Assembly: GCA_947589155.1 (NCBI GenBank)
Contig: CANQBH010000014.1
Span: 1 to 50,565, forward strand
Source of the DNA: an uncultured Lachnospiraceae bacterium
GTDB lineage: Bacteria > Bacillota > Clostridia > Lachnospirales > Lachnospiraceae
Length of the DNA: 50,565 bases
Direction of reading: 5' to 3'
The notes beneath the pieces were generated by a model that was given only the letters and a program-made list of their open reading frames with translations, ran no database searches and was not told the DNA's origin. The translations under genes and the position numbers were made by a program. Position 1 is the stretch's first letter; each line of letters opens with the position of its first letter. Shown here one piece after another: positions 24,288 through 31,552 of this stretch.

Positions 24288-26048
24288 GTGCAGGAAGAAA
24301 AGATTGAAAATTCTTTGGAACTGAGTTTGGAGATCCCGCAGGAGGAGCGGCAAAAGTCCGCCGATCTTTCGAGCGGATATTCTTCAGAAACAAATCGATG
24401 GGAGGTCATTCTCCGCATCGCGGGAGACATCAGGGAACTTCGTCAAAAGATTCCCGAGGCGTCGTTTACGGAACTGAGCGGCGGTTATGTCATCGGCTTG
24501 GTGCCGCAGGAAGATCTGGCGGCGCTGACGGACATAGACGCCGTTATTTTTGTGGAGCAGCCGAAGCGCCTGTACGAGCAGGTCTCGCAGGGAAAGCGCG
24601 CGTCCTGTATCGCGGCGTTGCAGGAGACGCGGGCGGAAAGCGGCGGATGGAGCGGACGGGGCGTGTATGTCGCGGTGATCGATTCGGGGATCGACTATTT
24701 CCACGACGACTTCCGCAACGAGGATGGCACGACGCGGATCGCGTGGCTCTATGACGACGGCAGGGAATACGACAGCGCAAAGATCAACGAGGCGCTTTCT
24801 CAGCCGAGCCGCGCGGCGGCCTACGCGCTGGTGCCCAGCCGCGACCTGACCGGACACGGCACCCATGTGGCGGGAATCGCCGCGGGAAACGGCCGCGCTT
24901 CGGGCGGGCAGAACCGCGGGATCGCCTACGAGAGCGAACTGATCGTGGTGAAACTCGGGAATCCCAGACCGGGCGGCTTCCCCAAGACGACGCAGTTGAT
25001 GGAAGCCGTGGAATATGTGAAGAACAAAGCGGAGGCGGCGGGCGTTCCCGTCGCCGTCAACATCAGTTTCGGGAACGGCTACGGCTCCCATACGGGGACG
25101 TCCCTGCTTGAGACCTACCTCTCGTTCATGGCGGAGCAGTGGAAGATGTCGATCGTGGTCGGCGCGGGAAACGAAGGGAAAAGCCCGCTGCACATTCAGG
25201 GGAGGATCGCCAAAGACCGGGAAAGCGGCGGCGTCCTGACCGAGAATTTTGCCGCGCCGCTGTTGGCGGAACTTGCGATCGGCGATCCGGAGAGCGCGCT
25301 GAATCTGCAGATCTGGAAAAATTATCAGGACGAGATCCGCATTGAACTGCTCGCGCCCGACGGGAGCGCGTTCCTGCTGTCGGATCCGTCCTATGACGCC
25401 GGCGGCGGGACGCTTTCCTACCGCTGGCGCGATACGCTTCTGTATGTCTTTGCGGGCACGCCGTCGCCGTACAGTATCTATCAGGAGACCTATATCAGTT
25501 TCCTTCCGGCGGACGCGTACTTGGACGCCGGACTCTGGCGGCTGCGCCTTACGCCGCAAAAGATCAAGGACGGGCGTTACGCGATGTGGCTTCCGACCGG
25601 CGGCGCGACAAACGACGGGACCGGCTTTCTCAGGCCGTCGGAGGAGACGACGCTGACCGTGCCTTCCACGGCCGAAAAGGTGATCAGCGTGGGCGCGTAT
25701 GACAGCCGCAGGAACAGTTACGCGGCGTTTTCGGGGAGAGGCTATACATGGGAGAAGGAAGCGATCAAACCCGACCTCGCGGCGCCGGGCGTCGATATCC
25801 TCTCCTGCGCGCCGGGCGGCGGCTACGCGGTAAGGAGCGGCACTTCCATGGCGGCGCCTTTTGTCACCGGAAGCGCGGCGCTGCTCATGGAGTGGGGGAT
25901 CGTGCGCGGCAACGACCCGTTCGCCTACGGCGAAAAACTCAAGGCCTATCTGCTACGCGGCGCGCAAAGCCTGCCGGGAGAGCCGCTGCCGTCCCCGCGG
26001 ACGGGCTGGGGAAAACTCTGCCTGAGCCGTTCCGTGCCAAGTCGTTAG
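24288..26048 (+). CDS. Subtilisin-like S8 serine protease, Csp-like
   Basis: The 586-residue protease has a complete triad: Asp132 in VIDSGIDYFHDDF, His190 in GHGTHVAGIA and Ser520 in SGTSMAAPF. Between His and Ser a beta-rich insert of about 150 residues is present (about residues 310-460), as in the jelly-roll insert of clostridial Csp germination proteases. No signal peptide is seen. The N-terminal 100 residues may form a short prodomain (GGYVIGLVP; IDAVIFVEQPKR). A role in spore germination or in general proteolysis cannot be decided. The start is a GTG with a weak GGGAAGCGG site; no better in-frame ATG exists nearby. Confidence 0.85.
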   Translation: MQEEKIENSLELSLEIPQEERQKSADLSSGYSSETNRWEVILRIAGDIRELRQKIPEASFTELSGGYVIGLVPQEDLAALTDIDAVIFVEQPKRLYEQVSQGKRASCIAALQETRAESGGWSGRGVYVAVIDSGIDYFHDDFRNEDGTTRIAWLYDDGREYDSAKINEALSQPSRAAAYALVPSRDLTGHGTHVAGIAAGNGRASGGQNRGIAYESELIVVKLGNPRPGGFPKTTQLMEAVEYVKNKAEAAGVPVAVNISFGNGYGSHTGTSLLETYLSFMAEQWKMSIVVGAGNEGKSPLHIQGRIAKDRESGGVLTENFAAPLLAELAIGDPESALNLQIWKNYQDEIRIELLAPDGSAFLLSDPSYDAGGGTLSYRWRDTLLYVFAGTPSPYSIYQETYISFLPADAYLDAGLWRLRLTPQKIKDGRYAMWLPTGGATNDGTGFLRPSEETTLTVPSTAEKVISVGAYDSRRNSYAAFSGRGYTWEKEAIKPDLAAPGVDILSCAPGGGYAVRSGTSMAAPFVTGSAALLMEWGIVRGNDPFAYGEKLKAYLLRGAQSLPGEPLPSPRTGWGKLCLSRSVPSR

Positions 26049-26063
26049 GCGGGTTTTGCAGGA
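26039..26063 (+). repeat. 25-bp direct repeat, copy 1 (overlaps the S8 protease stop)
   Basis: This copy and the one at 26107-26131 differ at 2 of 25 positions; the copies are 68 bp apart. The shared core is CGGGTTTTGCAGGA. Partial relatives of the core (GCGTCAGGCGG near 26075, CCTTGCAGGATAT near 26152) lie in the same gap. Confidence 0.7.
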
Positions 26064-26106
26064 TGTGCGGCAAGGCGTCAGGCGGAAGAATGAAGGATAT
26101 TGCGCG

Positions 26107-26131
26107 AAGTCGTCAGTCGGGTTTTGCAGGA
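26107..26131 (+). repeat. 25-bp direct repeat, copy 2
   Basis: Second copy of the repeat described at 26039. It lies in the gap between the S8 protease gene and the J-domain promoter, where I see no gene. The copy has no inverted symmetry of its own. Confidence 0.7.
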
Positions 26132-26209
26132 GACCGTGCAAAAATCGCGGGCCTTGCAGGATATACAACATATGGTGGTCAGCAGAAAAAAGAAAAAAGA
26201 CGAAAAATG

Positions 26210-26238
26210 TTTACAAGTGTCGCAAAATGTAGTATAAT
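26210..26238 (+). promoter_or_regulatory. Strong sigma-A promoter for J-domain protein and hybrid kinase
   Basis: TTTACA (26210-26215) and a perfect TATAAT (26233-26238) are separated by 17 nt. The 11-mer AAAATGTAGTA (26224-26234) overlaps the -10. Transcription would begin near 26245, leaving a leader of about 95 nt. Confidence 0.8.
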
Positions 26239-26244
26239 CTTTTC

Positions 26245-26330
26245 GTAATTTTGGTTTGAGCAAACTAAATGTAGTAAATGGACGGACTACAACATCTAGC
26301 ACGGAGTGCCTGTTTACACGTTAAAGGAGA
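26245..26330 (+). other. Leader with three short potential hairpins
   Basis: Between promoter and start codon lie three possible stems in a row: GTTT/AAAC (26254-26265), TGTAGT/ACTACA with a 10-nt loop (26270-26291) and GCAC/GTGC (26299-26309). The second is the most convincing. No T-run follows, so this is not a terminator. Whether it regulates is unknown. Confidence 0.35.
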
Positions 26331-26339
26331 GGTCATATC

Positions 26340-26771
26340 ATGAGCCAGACACTGGAACAGGAGCGCAGAGATCTGGAGGAACAGCGCAGACAGTTTGCGA
26401 AGGAGCAGGAGGAGTTCCGCCGGACGGTACAGTGGGAAGAAGCCCGCATGGAGCGGGAACGCCAGTTGTTTGAAATGAAACTGAGGATCCTCGAGGAGGA
26501 ACTGCAGAAACTCGCGGCGGACAAAGAACGGTTCGAGCAGCAGCGCAAGTTCTACGAGAGGGTGGACGCGTTTGAAACGCAGGAGCGCGGCGAAGGCAAC
26601 GTCGTCCGCGGCGAGATGTTCTTCATCGGCGTCGAGAACAAGACCAGCCTGAAGAAGCGCTATAAGGATCTGATCAAGATCTATCATCCCGACAACGCTT
26701 CCGGCGATAAGACCACGATTCAGGAGATCAATCACGAATACGAAAGATTATGTACGGCGATGCAGGCATAG
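26340..26771 (+). CDS. Coiled-coil protein with C-terminal J-domain
   Basis: The 143-residue cytoplasmic protein starts with about 75 residues of charged, heptad-like coiled coil rich in Glu, Arg and Gln. A short J-like domain follows (about residues 97-140) with the HPD triad at His116-Pro117-Asp118 in IKIYHPDNASGD, preceded by the basic helix SLKKRYKDL. HPD stimulates DnaK-type ATPase in known J-proteins. Zinc and glycine-rich regions of true DnaJ are absent, so it is a specialised J-protein rather than DnaJ. Good GGAGAGG site. It is the first gene after a strong promoter and is followed at once by a hybrid kinase. Confidence 0.85.
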   Translation: MSQTLEQERRDLEEQRRQFAKEQEEFRRTVQWEEARMERERQLFEMKLRILEEELQKLAADKERFEQQRKFYERVDAFETQERGEGNVVRGEMFFIGVENKTSLKKRYKDLIKIYHPDNASGDKTTIQEINHEYERLCTAMQA

Positions 26772-26780
26772 GTGGCTCTT

Positions 26781-29276
26781 ATGAAAGAATGGTTCAATAA
26801 CATCCGCGAAAAGTATTTTGACATCAGGACCTGCCCGATGAAACTGGTGCTGTTTAACGTGGTGATTGCGGCGGGCATCATCGGGGCGGTCGTGTCTCTG
26901 TTTTTTTCGCTTCTGAATCTCATCCCGCGCGTCCAGACCGTTTCGATCGTGGTCGCGCTTCTTATCTTACATTTCTGTTTTTATCAGGCGAACGTCAAAA
27001 ACCGCCTGCAGATGGCGTCGGTTTTTCTCTGCTGCGTCGTCTCCCTCGTTGTTTTTCCCCTCATGTTTTTCACCAGCGGCGGTATTTACAGCGGTATGCC
27101 GTGCTGGTTTTCTTTAGGGATCATCTTTATCTTCATGCTCCTGCAGGGGAAAAGTTTTTATATCGTGCTGTTTTTGGACGTCGCGGCGATGATCGCCTGC
27201 ATGTTCGTATCGTACCTTCATCCAAACTGGGTCGTTTATATGAGCAACGAGGAAGGGATCTTTATCGACATCGCGCAATCGATTTTGATCACGACCCTCG
27301 CGATGGGCGGCATTATCAAGATCCAGCATATGCTGTATGACGATCAGGCGAAACAGACGCTGGCGGCGAACAAGGAACTCGTGGATATGACGCTGCGGGC
27401 AAACCGCGCGCAGCGGGAAGCCGAAGTCGCCAACCGCTCCAAGAGCGATTTTCTGGCGAATATGTCCCATGAGATAAGGACGCCGATCAATACGATCCTC
27501 GGCATGAACGAAATGATCCTGCGCGAGAGCCGCGAGGACAAGGTGCGCGATTTCGCCGAGGATATCGAATCGTCCGCGCGCTCCCTGCTCGGGATCATCA
27601 ACGACATTCTGGATCTTTCCAAGATCGAGTCCGGCAAGATGGAACTGGTGGAGACCGAGTACGCGCTGCAGAGCGCCATCCATGACACGGTCGTCATGTT
27701 TTCCGGCCGCGCCGCGGAAAAGGGGCTGGACTTTCGCGTATCGGTCGCGCCGTCGCTGCCCGCCGTCATGCGCGGGGACGAGCTGCGGCTGCGGGAGATC
27801 CTCAACAATCTTTTAAGCAACGCGGTCAAATATACGCACGAAGGTTCCGTGACGTTTACGATCGACGGAAAGGTCAAAGGCGGTACGGCGGAACTGTTTT
27901 TTGAGGTCAGCGATACCGGAATCGGAATCCGGCAGGAGGACATCGGCAGGATCTTTTCCGCGTTTGAGCGGCTGGAGGAGAAGCGCAACCGAAGCATTGA
28001 GGGAACCGGTCTCGGCATGGCGATCACCGGCCGCCTGTTAAAGATGATGGGTACAAAACTCGAAGTGGAGAGTACCTACGGGGAAGGTTCGCGGTTCTTC
28101 TTTACGCTGCGCCAGCCGGTGGTCGACGCGACGCCGATCGGAAGGATCGATCTTTATGACCGCGCCGGACGCGGAAAGGCGCACGGGATCTCCTTTGTCG
28201 CGCCGGAGTTGAACTTTCTCGTGGTGGACGACAACGCGATGAACCGTAAGGTCTTCCGCAATCTCCTCGCGGAGACCGGCGTGGAGATCGACGAAGCCGA
28301 AAGCGGGTTCGTCTGTCTGGAAATGATAAAAAAGAAACGCTACGACCTGATCTTTCTGGATCATATGATGCCGGAAATGGACGGCGTCGAGACGTTCCAG
28401 AAGATGCGGCGGATGAACGGCAACCTGTCCGCGGACACGCCGGTGATCGTGCTGACGGCAAACGCGATCTTGGGCGCGAAGGAGCAATATCTGTCCGAGG
28501 GCTTTTCCGCCTATATTTCCAAACCGGTCAATCCGCAGGAACTCGAGCAGCTTATTATGCAGCAGTTGCAGGCGCGCGGAATCGCGTTCCGGCGGCTGGA
28601 GGAGAACGAAACCGCCGCTTCCGCCAAAAAAGAAAACGAAGATGTTTCGGGCGCAAAGAAAAAGCCGGATGATACAAAAGACAAACTTCCGGCGATCGAA
28701 GGGTGCGATACGGACTTTGCCATGCTGCATTTTCCGACGGCGGAACTGCTGCTCGAATCCCTTCGGGATTTTGCGGAAGCAGGAGAGGCGACGAAGGACG
28801 AGTTAAACGGCCTCTATGAAAAACTGGAGGATCCGGCGGCGTTCGAGCGCTACCGCGTCGCGGTCCACGCGCTGAAAAGCACGGCGGCGCTGATCGGCGC
28901 GATGCAGGTGTCCGCGCTGGCGCGCCTGCTCGAAGAAAAGAGCGCGTCGGGCGACCGTGAGGCGGTCCGCGTCCTGCACCCGCTCATGATCGGAGAACTG
29001 GAAACGTTCTTATCGAGGCTGGCCGCCGCCCTGCCCGGCGGGGAGAAACCGCTGATGGAGGACGATTCCTGGATCTGGGGGATGATGGGGATGCTGCGCG
29101 TCGCGCTCGAGGACAACGATTACGACGCCGCGGATCCGCTGGTCGCGATGTTACAGTCCCATTCCTACCAGCCGAAAATCCAATCCTGTGTCGATCGGAT
29201 CGCAGGCTGCGTGGCGGCGCTGGATTCAGCCGCGGCGCTCGCGGCCATGGACGAGGCGGAAAGGGACGACGCATAG
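26781..29276 (+). CDS. Membrane hybrid histidine kinase (HisKA-HATPase-REC-Hpt)
   Basis: This sensor of about 831 residues has about six hydrophobic helices in the first 190 residues with very short loops, so its signal is probably sensed in or near the membrane. A linker helix follows, then HisKA (MSHEIRTPINTILG, His230), a HATPase (NLLSNAVKYTHEG; GTGLGMAI), a receiver domain (LIFLDHMMPEMDG, Asp527) and an Hpt domain (HALKSTAALIG, His696). A helical tail of about 80 residues ends the protein. The core is close in sequence to the kinase at 7490. I chose ATG 26781, with AGGTGG 5 bp upstream, over a GTG at 26772. It begins 10 bp after the J-domain gene. No output domain is present. Confidence 0.9.
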   Translation: MKEWFNNIREKYFDIRTCPMKLVLFNVVIAAGIIGAVVSLFFSLLNLIPRVQTVSIVVALLILHFCFYQANVKNRLQMASVFLCCVVSLVVFPLMFFTSGGIYSGMPCWFSLGIIFIFMLLQGKSFYIVLFLDVAAMIACMFVSYLHPNWVVYMSNEEGIFIDIAQSILITTLAMGGIIKIQHMLYDDQAKQTLAANKELVDMTLRANRAQREAEVANRSKSDFLANMSHEIRTPINTILGMNEMILRESREDKVRDFAEDIESSARSLLGIINDILDLSKIESGKMELVETEYALQSAIHDTVVMFSGRAAEKGLDFRVSVAPSLPAVMRGDELRLREILNNLLSNAVKYTHEGSVTFTIDGKVKGGTAELFFEVSDTGIGIRQEDIGRIFSAFERLEEKRNRSIEGTGLGMAITGRLLKMMGTKLEVESTYGEGSRFFFTLRQPVVDATPIGRIDLYDRAGRGKAHGISFVAPELNFLVVDDNAMNRKVFRNLLAETGVEIDEAESGFVCLEMIKKKRYDLIFLDHMMPEMDGVETFQKMRRMNGNLSADTPVIVLTANAILGAKEQYLSEGFSAYISKPVNPQELEQLIMQQLQARGIAFRRLEENETAASAKKENEDVSGAKKKPDDTKDKLPAIEGCDTDFAMLHFPTAELLLESLRDFAEAGEATKDELNGLYEKLEDPAAFERYRVAVHALKSTAALIGAMQVSALARLLEEKSASGDREAVRVLHPLMIGELETFLSRLAAALPGGEKPLMEDDSWIWGMMGMLRVALEDNDYDAADPLVAMLQSHSYQPKIQSCVDRIAGCVAALDSAAALAAMDEAERDDA

Positions 29277-29284
29277 AAGCGCGT

Positions 29285-29313
29285 TTGCATTTGCAGGGGC
29301 ACTGTGTTATACT
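29285..29313 (+). promoter_or_regulatory. Sigma-A promoter of the cobalamin-riboswitch operon
   Basis: TTGCAT (29285-29290) and TATACT (29308-29313) are separated by 17 nt, directly after the kinase stop. Transcription would start near 29320, just ahead of the riboswitch. Confidence 0.75.
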
Positions 29314-29342
29314 GTCCCTCGTATAAAAAATCGAAAAAAGAC

Positions 29343-29520
29343 GTCCGGTGCCAAAGGAGGCTGTGACGGCCTTCCTTTGGGTAAAAGGGAAACAGGTGAA
29401 AATCCTGTACGATCTCGTCACTGTGTTGGAGGAGCGGGTACCACGCGATCATGCGGCCACTGACTGCGGTTGGGAAGGCGGTATCCTGCGGCGATCCCTG
29501 AGTCAGGAAACCTGCCGGAT
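29343..29520 (+). promoter_or_regulatory. Cobalamin riboswitch
   Basis: The B12 box GAGTCAGGAAACCTGCC is at 29500-29516. Upstream lie the conserved segments GGTGCC and GGTAAAAGGGAA, then the GGTGAAAATCC-type element near 29396-29406. GTCCGG (29343-29348) pairs with CCGGAT (29515-29520) as P1. A rho-independent terminator follows about 90 nt downstream, so B12 binding most likely causes premature termination upstream of the CbiK-like gene. All downstream genes to the CobC-like gene could be under this control, as gaps are small. Confidence 0.93.
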
Positions 29521-29608
29521 GGTCTGGTACAGGAGTTTTCCGGATCACGAGGCCTTGATCGTACCGTCTGCACTCCGGGCGCCACATGCGCTCCGGCGTT
29601 CTTTTGGT

Positions 29609-29640
29609 ACCTTCTATCCTTTTTGGTAGAAGGTTTTTTT
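29609..29640 (+). terminator. Riboswitch-associated intrinsic terminator
   Basis: ACCTTCTATCC and GGTAGAAGGT pair with a one-base bulge around a T-rich loop and are followed by a run of seven T. It lies between the aptamer and the first gene and is the likely expression platform of the cobalamin riboswitch. Confidence 0.88.
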
Positions 29641-29680
29641 ACGGCTGCCGGAAGATCGTACCGGAAAGGAGGAACACGAG

Positions 29681-30637
29681 ATGAAAAAAAGATGGATGGC
29701 GCTCCTTTTGCTCTGCGGCGTTTTGGCGGGCTGCTCCGCGCCGAAGCATCCGATTTCGGATGCGCAGGAAGGGCAGGAGCCGGAGACGGTCGAGGAAGAC
29801 ACCGGCGACGCGTCGCTGGACGATCCGCGCAATCAGGACGGCATTGGCGACAAGGAGATTCTTGTCGTAAGTTTTGGCACCAGTTATAACGACAACAGGC
29901 GGCTGACCATCGGCGCGGTGGAACAGGCCATCGCGGACGCGTATCCGGACTACGCCGTGCGGCGGGCATTTACGAGCCAGATCATCATCGACCATGTCAA
30001 AAAGCGCGACGGCGTGGAGATCGACAACGTGCAGCAGGCCTTGGAGCGCGCGGCGGATAACGGCGTCAAAACGCTGGTCGTACAGCCGACGCACCTGATG
30101 GACGGTTTTGAATATCAGGAACTGGAAGAAGAACTGGCGTCCTATGCGGATGCATTCGAGAAGGTCGTGATCGCAAAACCGCTGCTGAGTGCCGATGAAG
30201 ATTTTACGATCGTGGCAAAGGCGGTCGCGGAGTCCGCGGAGGAGTATGACGACAAACAGACGGCGCTCTGTCTGATGGGACACGGCACCGAAGCGCAGTC
30301 CAACCGCATCTATGCGCAGATGCAGGACAAGCTGGAGGAACTCGGATACGACCGCTGCTTCGTCGGCACGGTGGAAGCGGAGCCGACGCTTGAGGACGTG
30401 CTGGCGATGGTCGAGGAGAAAGGCTGCCGGAAGATCGTGCTGCGGCCGCTGATGCTGGTGGCTGGCGACCATGCGAATAACGACATGGCGGGAGACGATC
30501 CGGCGTCGTGGAAATCGGTCATGGAAAAAGAAGGCTACGAGGTCACGGCCGTTGTGGCGGGGCTCGGCGAACTGCCGGAGGTGCAGCAGCTCTACGTCAG
30601 CCATCTGCGGACGGCGATGGAAGAAAACGGGCTCTAA
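29681..30637 (+). CDS. cbiK: CbiK-like sirohydrochlorin cobaltochelatase, surface lipoprotein
   Basis: The C-terminal 260 residues match CbiK, which inserts cobalt into sirohydrochlorin in the anaerobic B12 route: EILVVSFGTSYNDNR at the start, His201 in LMGHGTEAQSN and His264 in VAGDHANNDMAGDD as likely metal ligands. The N-terminus is a lipoprotein signal (LAGC, Cys18) followed by a 40-residue acidic linker. The enzyme should therefore sit outside the membrane, away from cytoplasmic sirohydrochlorin. A periplasmic CbiK that binds heme is known in Desulfovibrio, so a binding or metal/tetrapyrrole-handling role is plausible. AAGGAGG lies 8 bp before the ATG. It is the first gene after the riboswitch. 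Confidence 0.88.
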   Translation: MKKRWMALLLLCGVLAGCSAPKHPISDAQEGQEPETVEEDTGDASLDDPRNQDGIGDKEILVVSFGTSYNDNRRLTIGAVEQAIADAYPDYAVRRAFTSQIIIDHVKKRDGVEIDNVQQALERAADNGVKTLVVQPTHLMDGFEYQELEEELASYADAFEKVVIAKPLLSADEDFTIVAKAVAESAEEYDDKQTALCLMGHGTEAQSNRIYAQMQDKLEELGYDRCFVGTVEAEPTLEDVLAMVEEKGCRKIVLRPLMLVAGDHANNDMAGDDPASWKSVMEKEGYEVTAVVAGLGELPEVQQLYVSHLRTAMEENGL

Positions 30638-30655
30638 AAGACCTAAAGGGAAAGG

Positions 30656-31552
30656 ATGAAAAAGGGCATGAGAAAAAAGAGGACGGCGCTTTTGGCGCTG
30701 GTGATGCTTATGGTCTGCGCGTTGCTTGGCGGCTGCGCGGATAAAAAAGAAAAAGAGGAGACGTCCGGCAAGGTCGCGTCTTCCGAAGAAATGGCGGAAG
30801 TCAGGGACGTAGTCGATGAGGATATGACGCCGGTCTACGGCGATGCGGTCGCGGATGGCGTCTATGAGATCACGGTCGATTCGAGTTCTTCGATGTTTCG
30901 GATCGTTGCCTGTACCTTAAGAGTGCAGAACGGAAAGATGACCGCGGAGATGACGATGAGCGGCAAGGGCTACCGCTATCTTTATATGGGCAGCGGAGAA
31001 GAAGCGGCGGAGGCCGCGGAAGACGACTACATCCGTTATGCGGAGAACGCGGAGGGCGCGCACACCTACACGGTGCCGGTCGAAGCGCTCGATCAGGGGA
31101 TCGCGTGCGCGGCGTTCAGCGACAAGAAAGAAAAGTGGTATGACAGGACGCTGGTCTTCCGCGCCGATTCGCTTCCGGCGGAAGCGCTTGCGGGAAGCGG
31201 GAAAAGCGCGGCTGAACTCGGGCTGGAGGACGGCGTATACCGCGTCGATGTGACGCTTTCCGGTGGTTCGGGCAAGGCCTCCGTCGACTCGCCGGCGGAA
31301 CTTGTGATCAAAGACGGCGCATGTACGGCGACGCTGGTATGGAGCAGCAAAAACTACGACTATATGGTGGTGGACGGACAGAAGATCCTCGCGCAGGAAA
31401 CGGATGGAAACGCCACGTTCCTGATTCCGGTATCGGTGTTTGACGCTCCGCTTCCGGTCGCCGCCGATACGACCGCGATGAGCGAACCGCACGAGATCGA
31501 ATACACGCTGCGTTTCGATTCGGAGAGCCTGACGCCTGAGGCGGAAAACTGA
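30656..31552 (+). CDS. Lipoprotein with two NEAT-like repeats
   Basis: The 298-residue protein has a lipoprotein signal (LGGC, Cys27), a charged linker and two repeats of about 105 residues. Each repeat begins DGVY, contains an NGK- or KDG-type turn, a Tyr-rich strand (GYRYLYM; NYDYMVV), a short x-PVxxxD strand and ends in LxFxxxSL. This order (turn, Ser/Tyr strand, PV strand, terminal YxLxFD-like strand) recalls heme-binding NEAT domains, but the match is weak and is my inference. It lies between the CbiK-like and BtuF-like lipoproteins in the B12-controlled operon, so binding of a corrinoid or other tetrapyrrole is likely. Its last base overlaps the next start (TGATG). Confidence 0.7.
   Translation: MKKGMRKKRTALLALVMLMVCALLGGCADKKEKEETSGKVASSEEMAEVRDVVDEDMTPVYGDAVADGVYEITVDSSSSMFRIVACTLRVQNGKMTAEMTMSGKGYRYLYMGSGEEAAEAAEDDYIRYAENAEGAHTYTVPVEALDQGIACAAFSDKKEKWYDRTLVFRADSLPAEALAGSGKSAAELGLEDGVYRVDVTLSGGSGKASVDSPAELVIKDGACTATLVWSSKNYDYMVVDGQKILAQETDGNATFLIPVSVFDAPLPVAADTTAMSEPHEIEYTLRFDSESLTPEAEN

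Noticed and set aside
26078-26302. Minus-strand open frame of 74 codons in the gap after the S8 protease
   Set aside because: It spans the strong + strand promoter and the degenerate repeats, and no ribosome binding site or family pattern is seen.
29348-29629. Small + strand open frame of 93 codons across the cobalamin riboswitch
   Set aside because: It runs through the aptamer and the conserved B12 box, ends at the terminator and has no family motif; the RNA explanation is far stronger.
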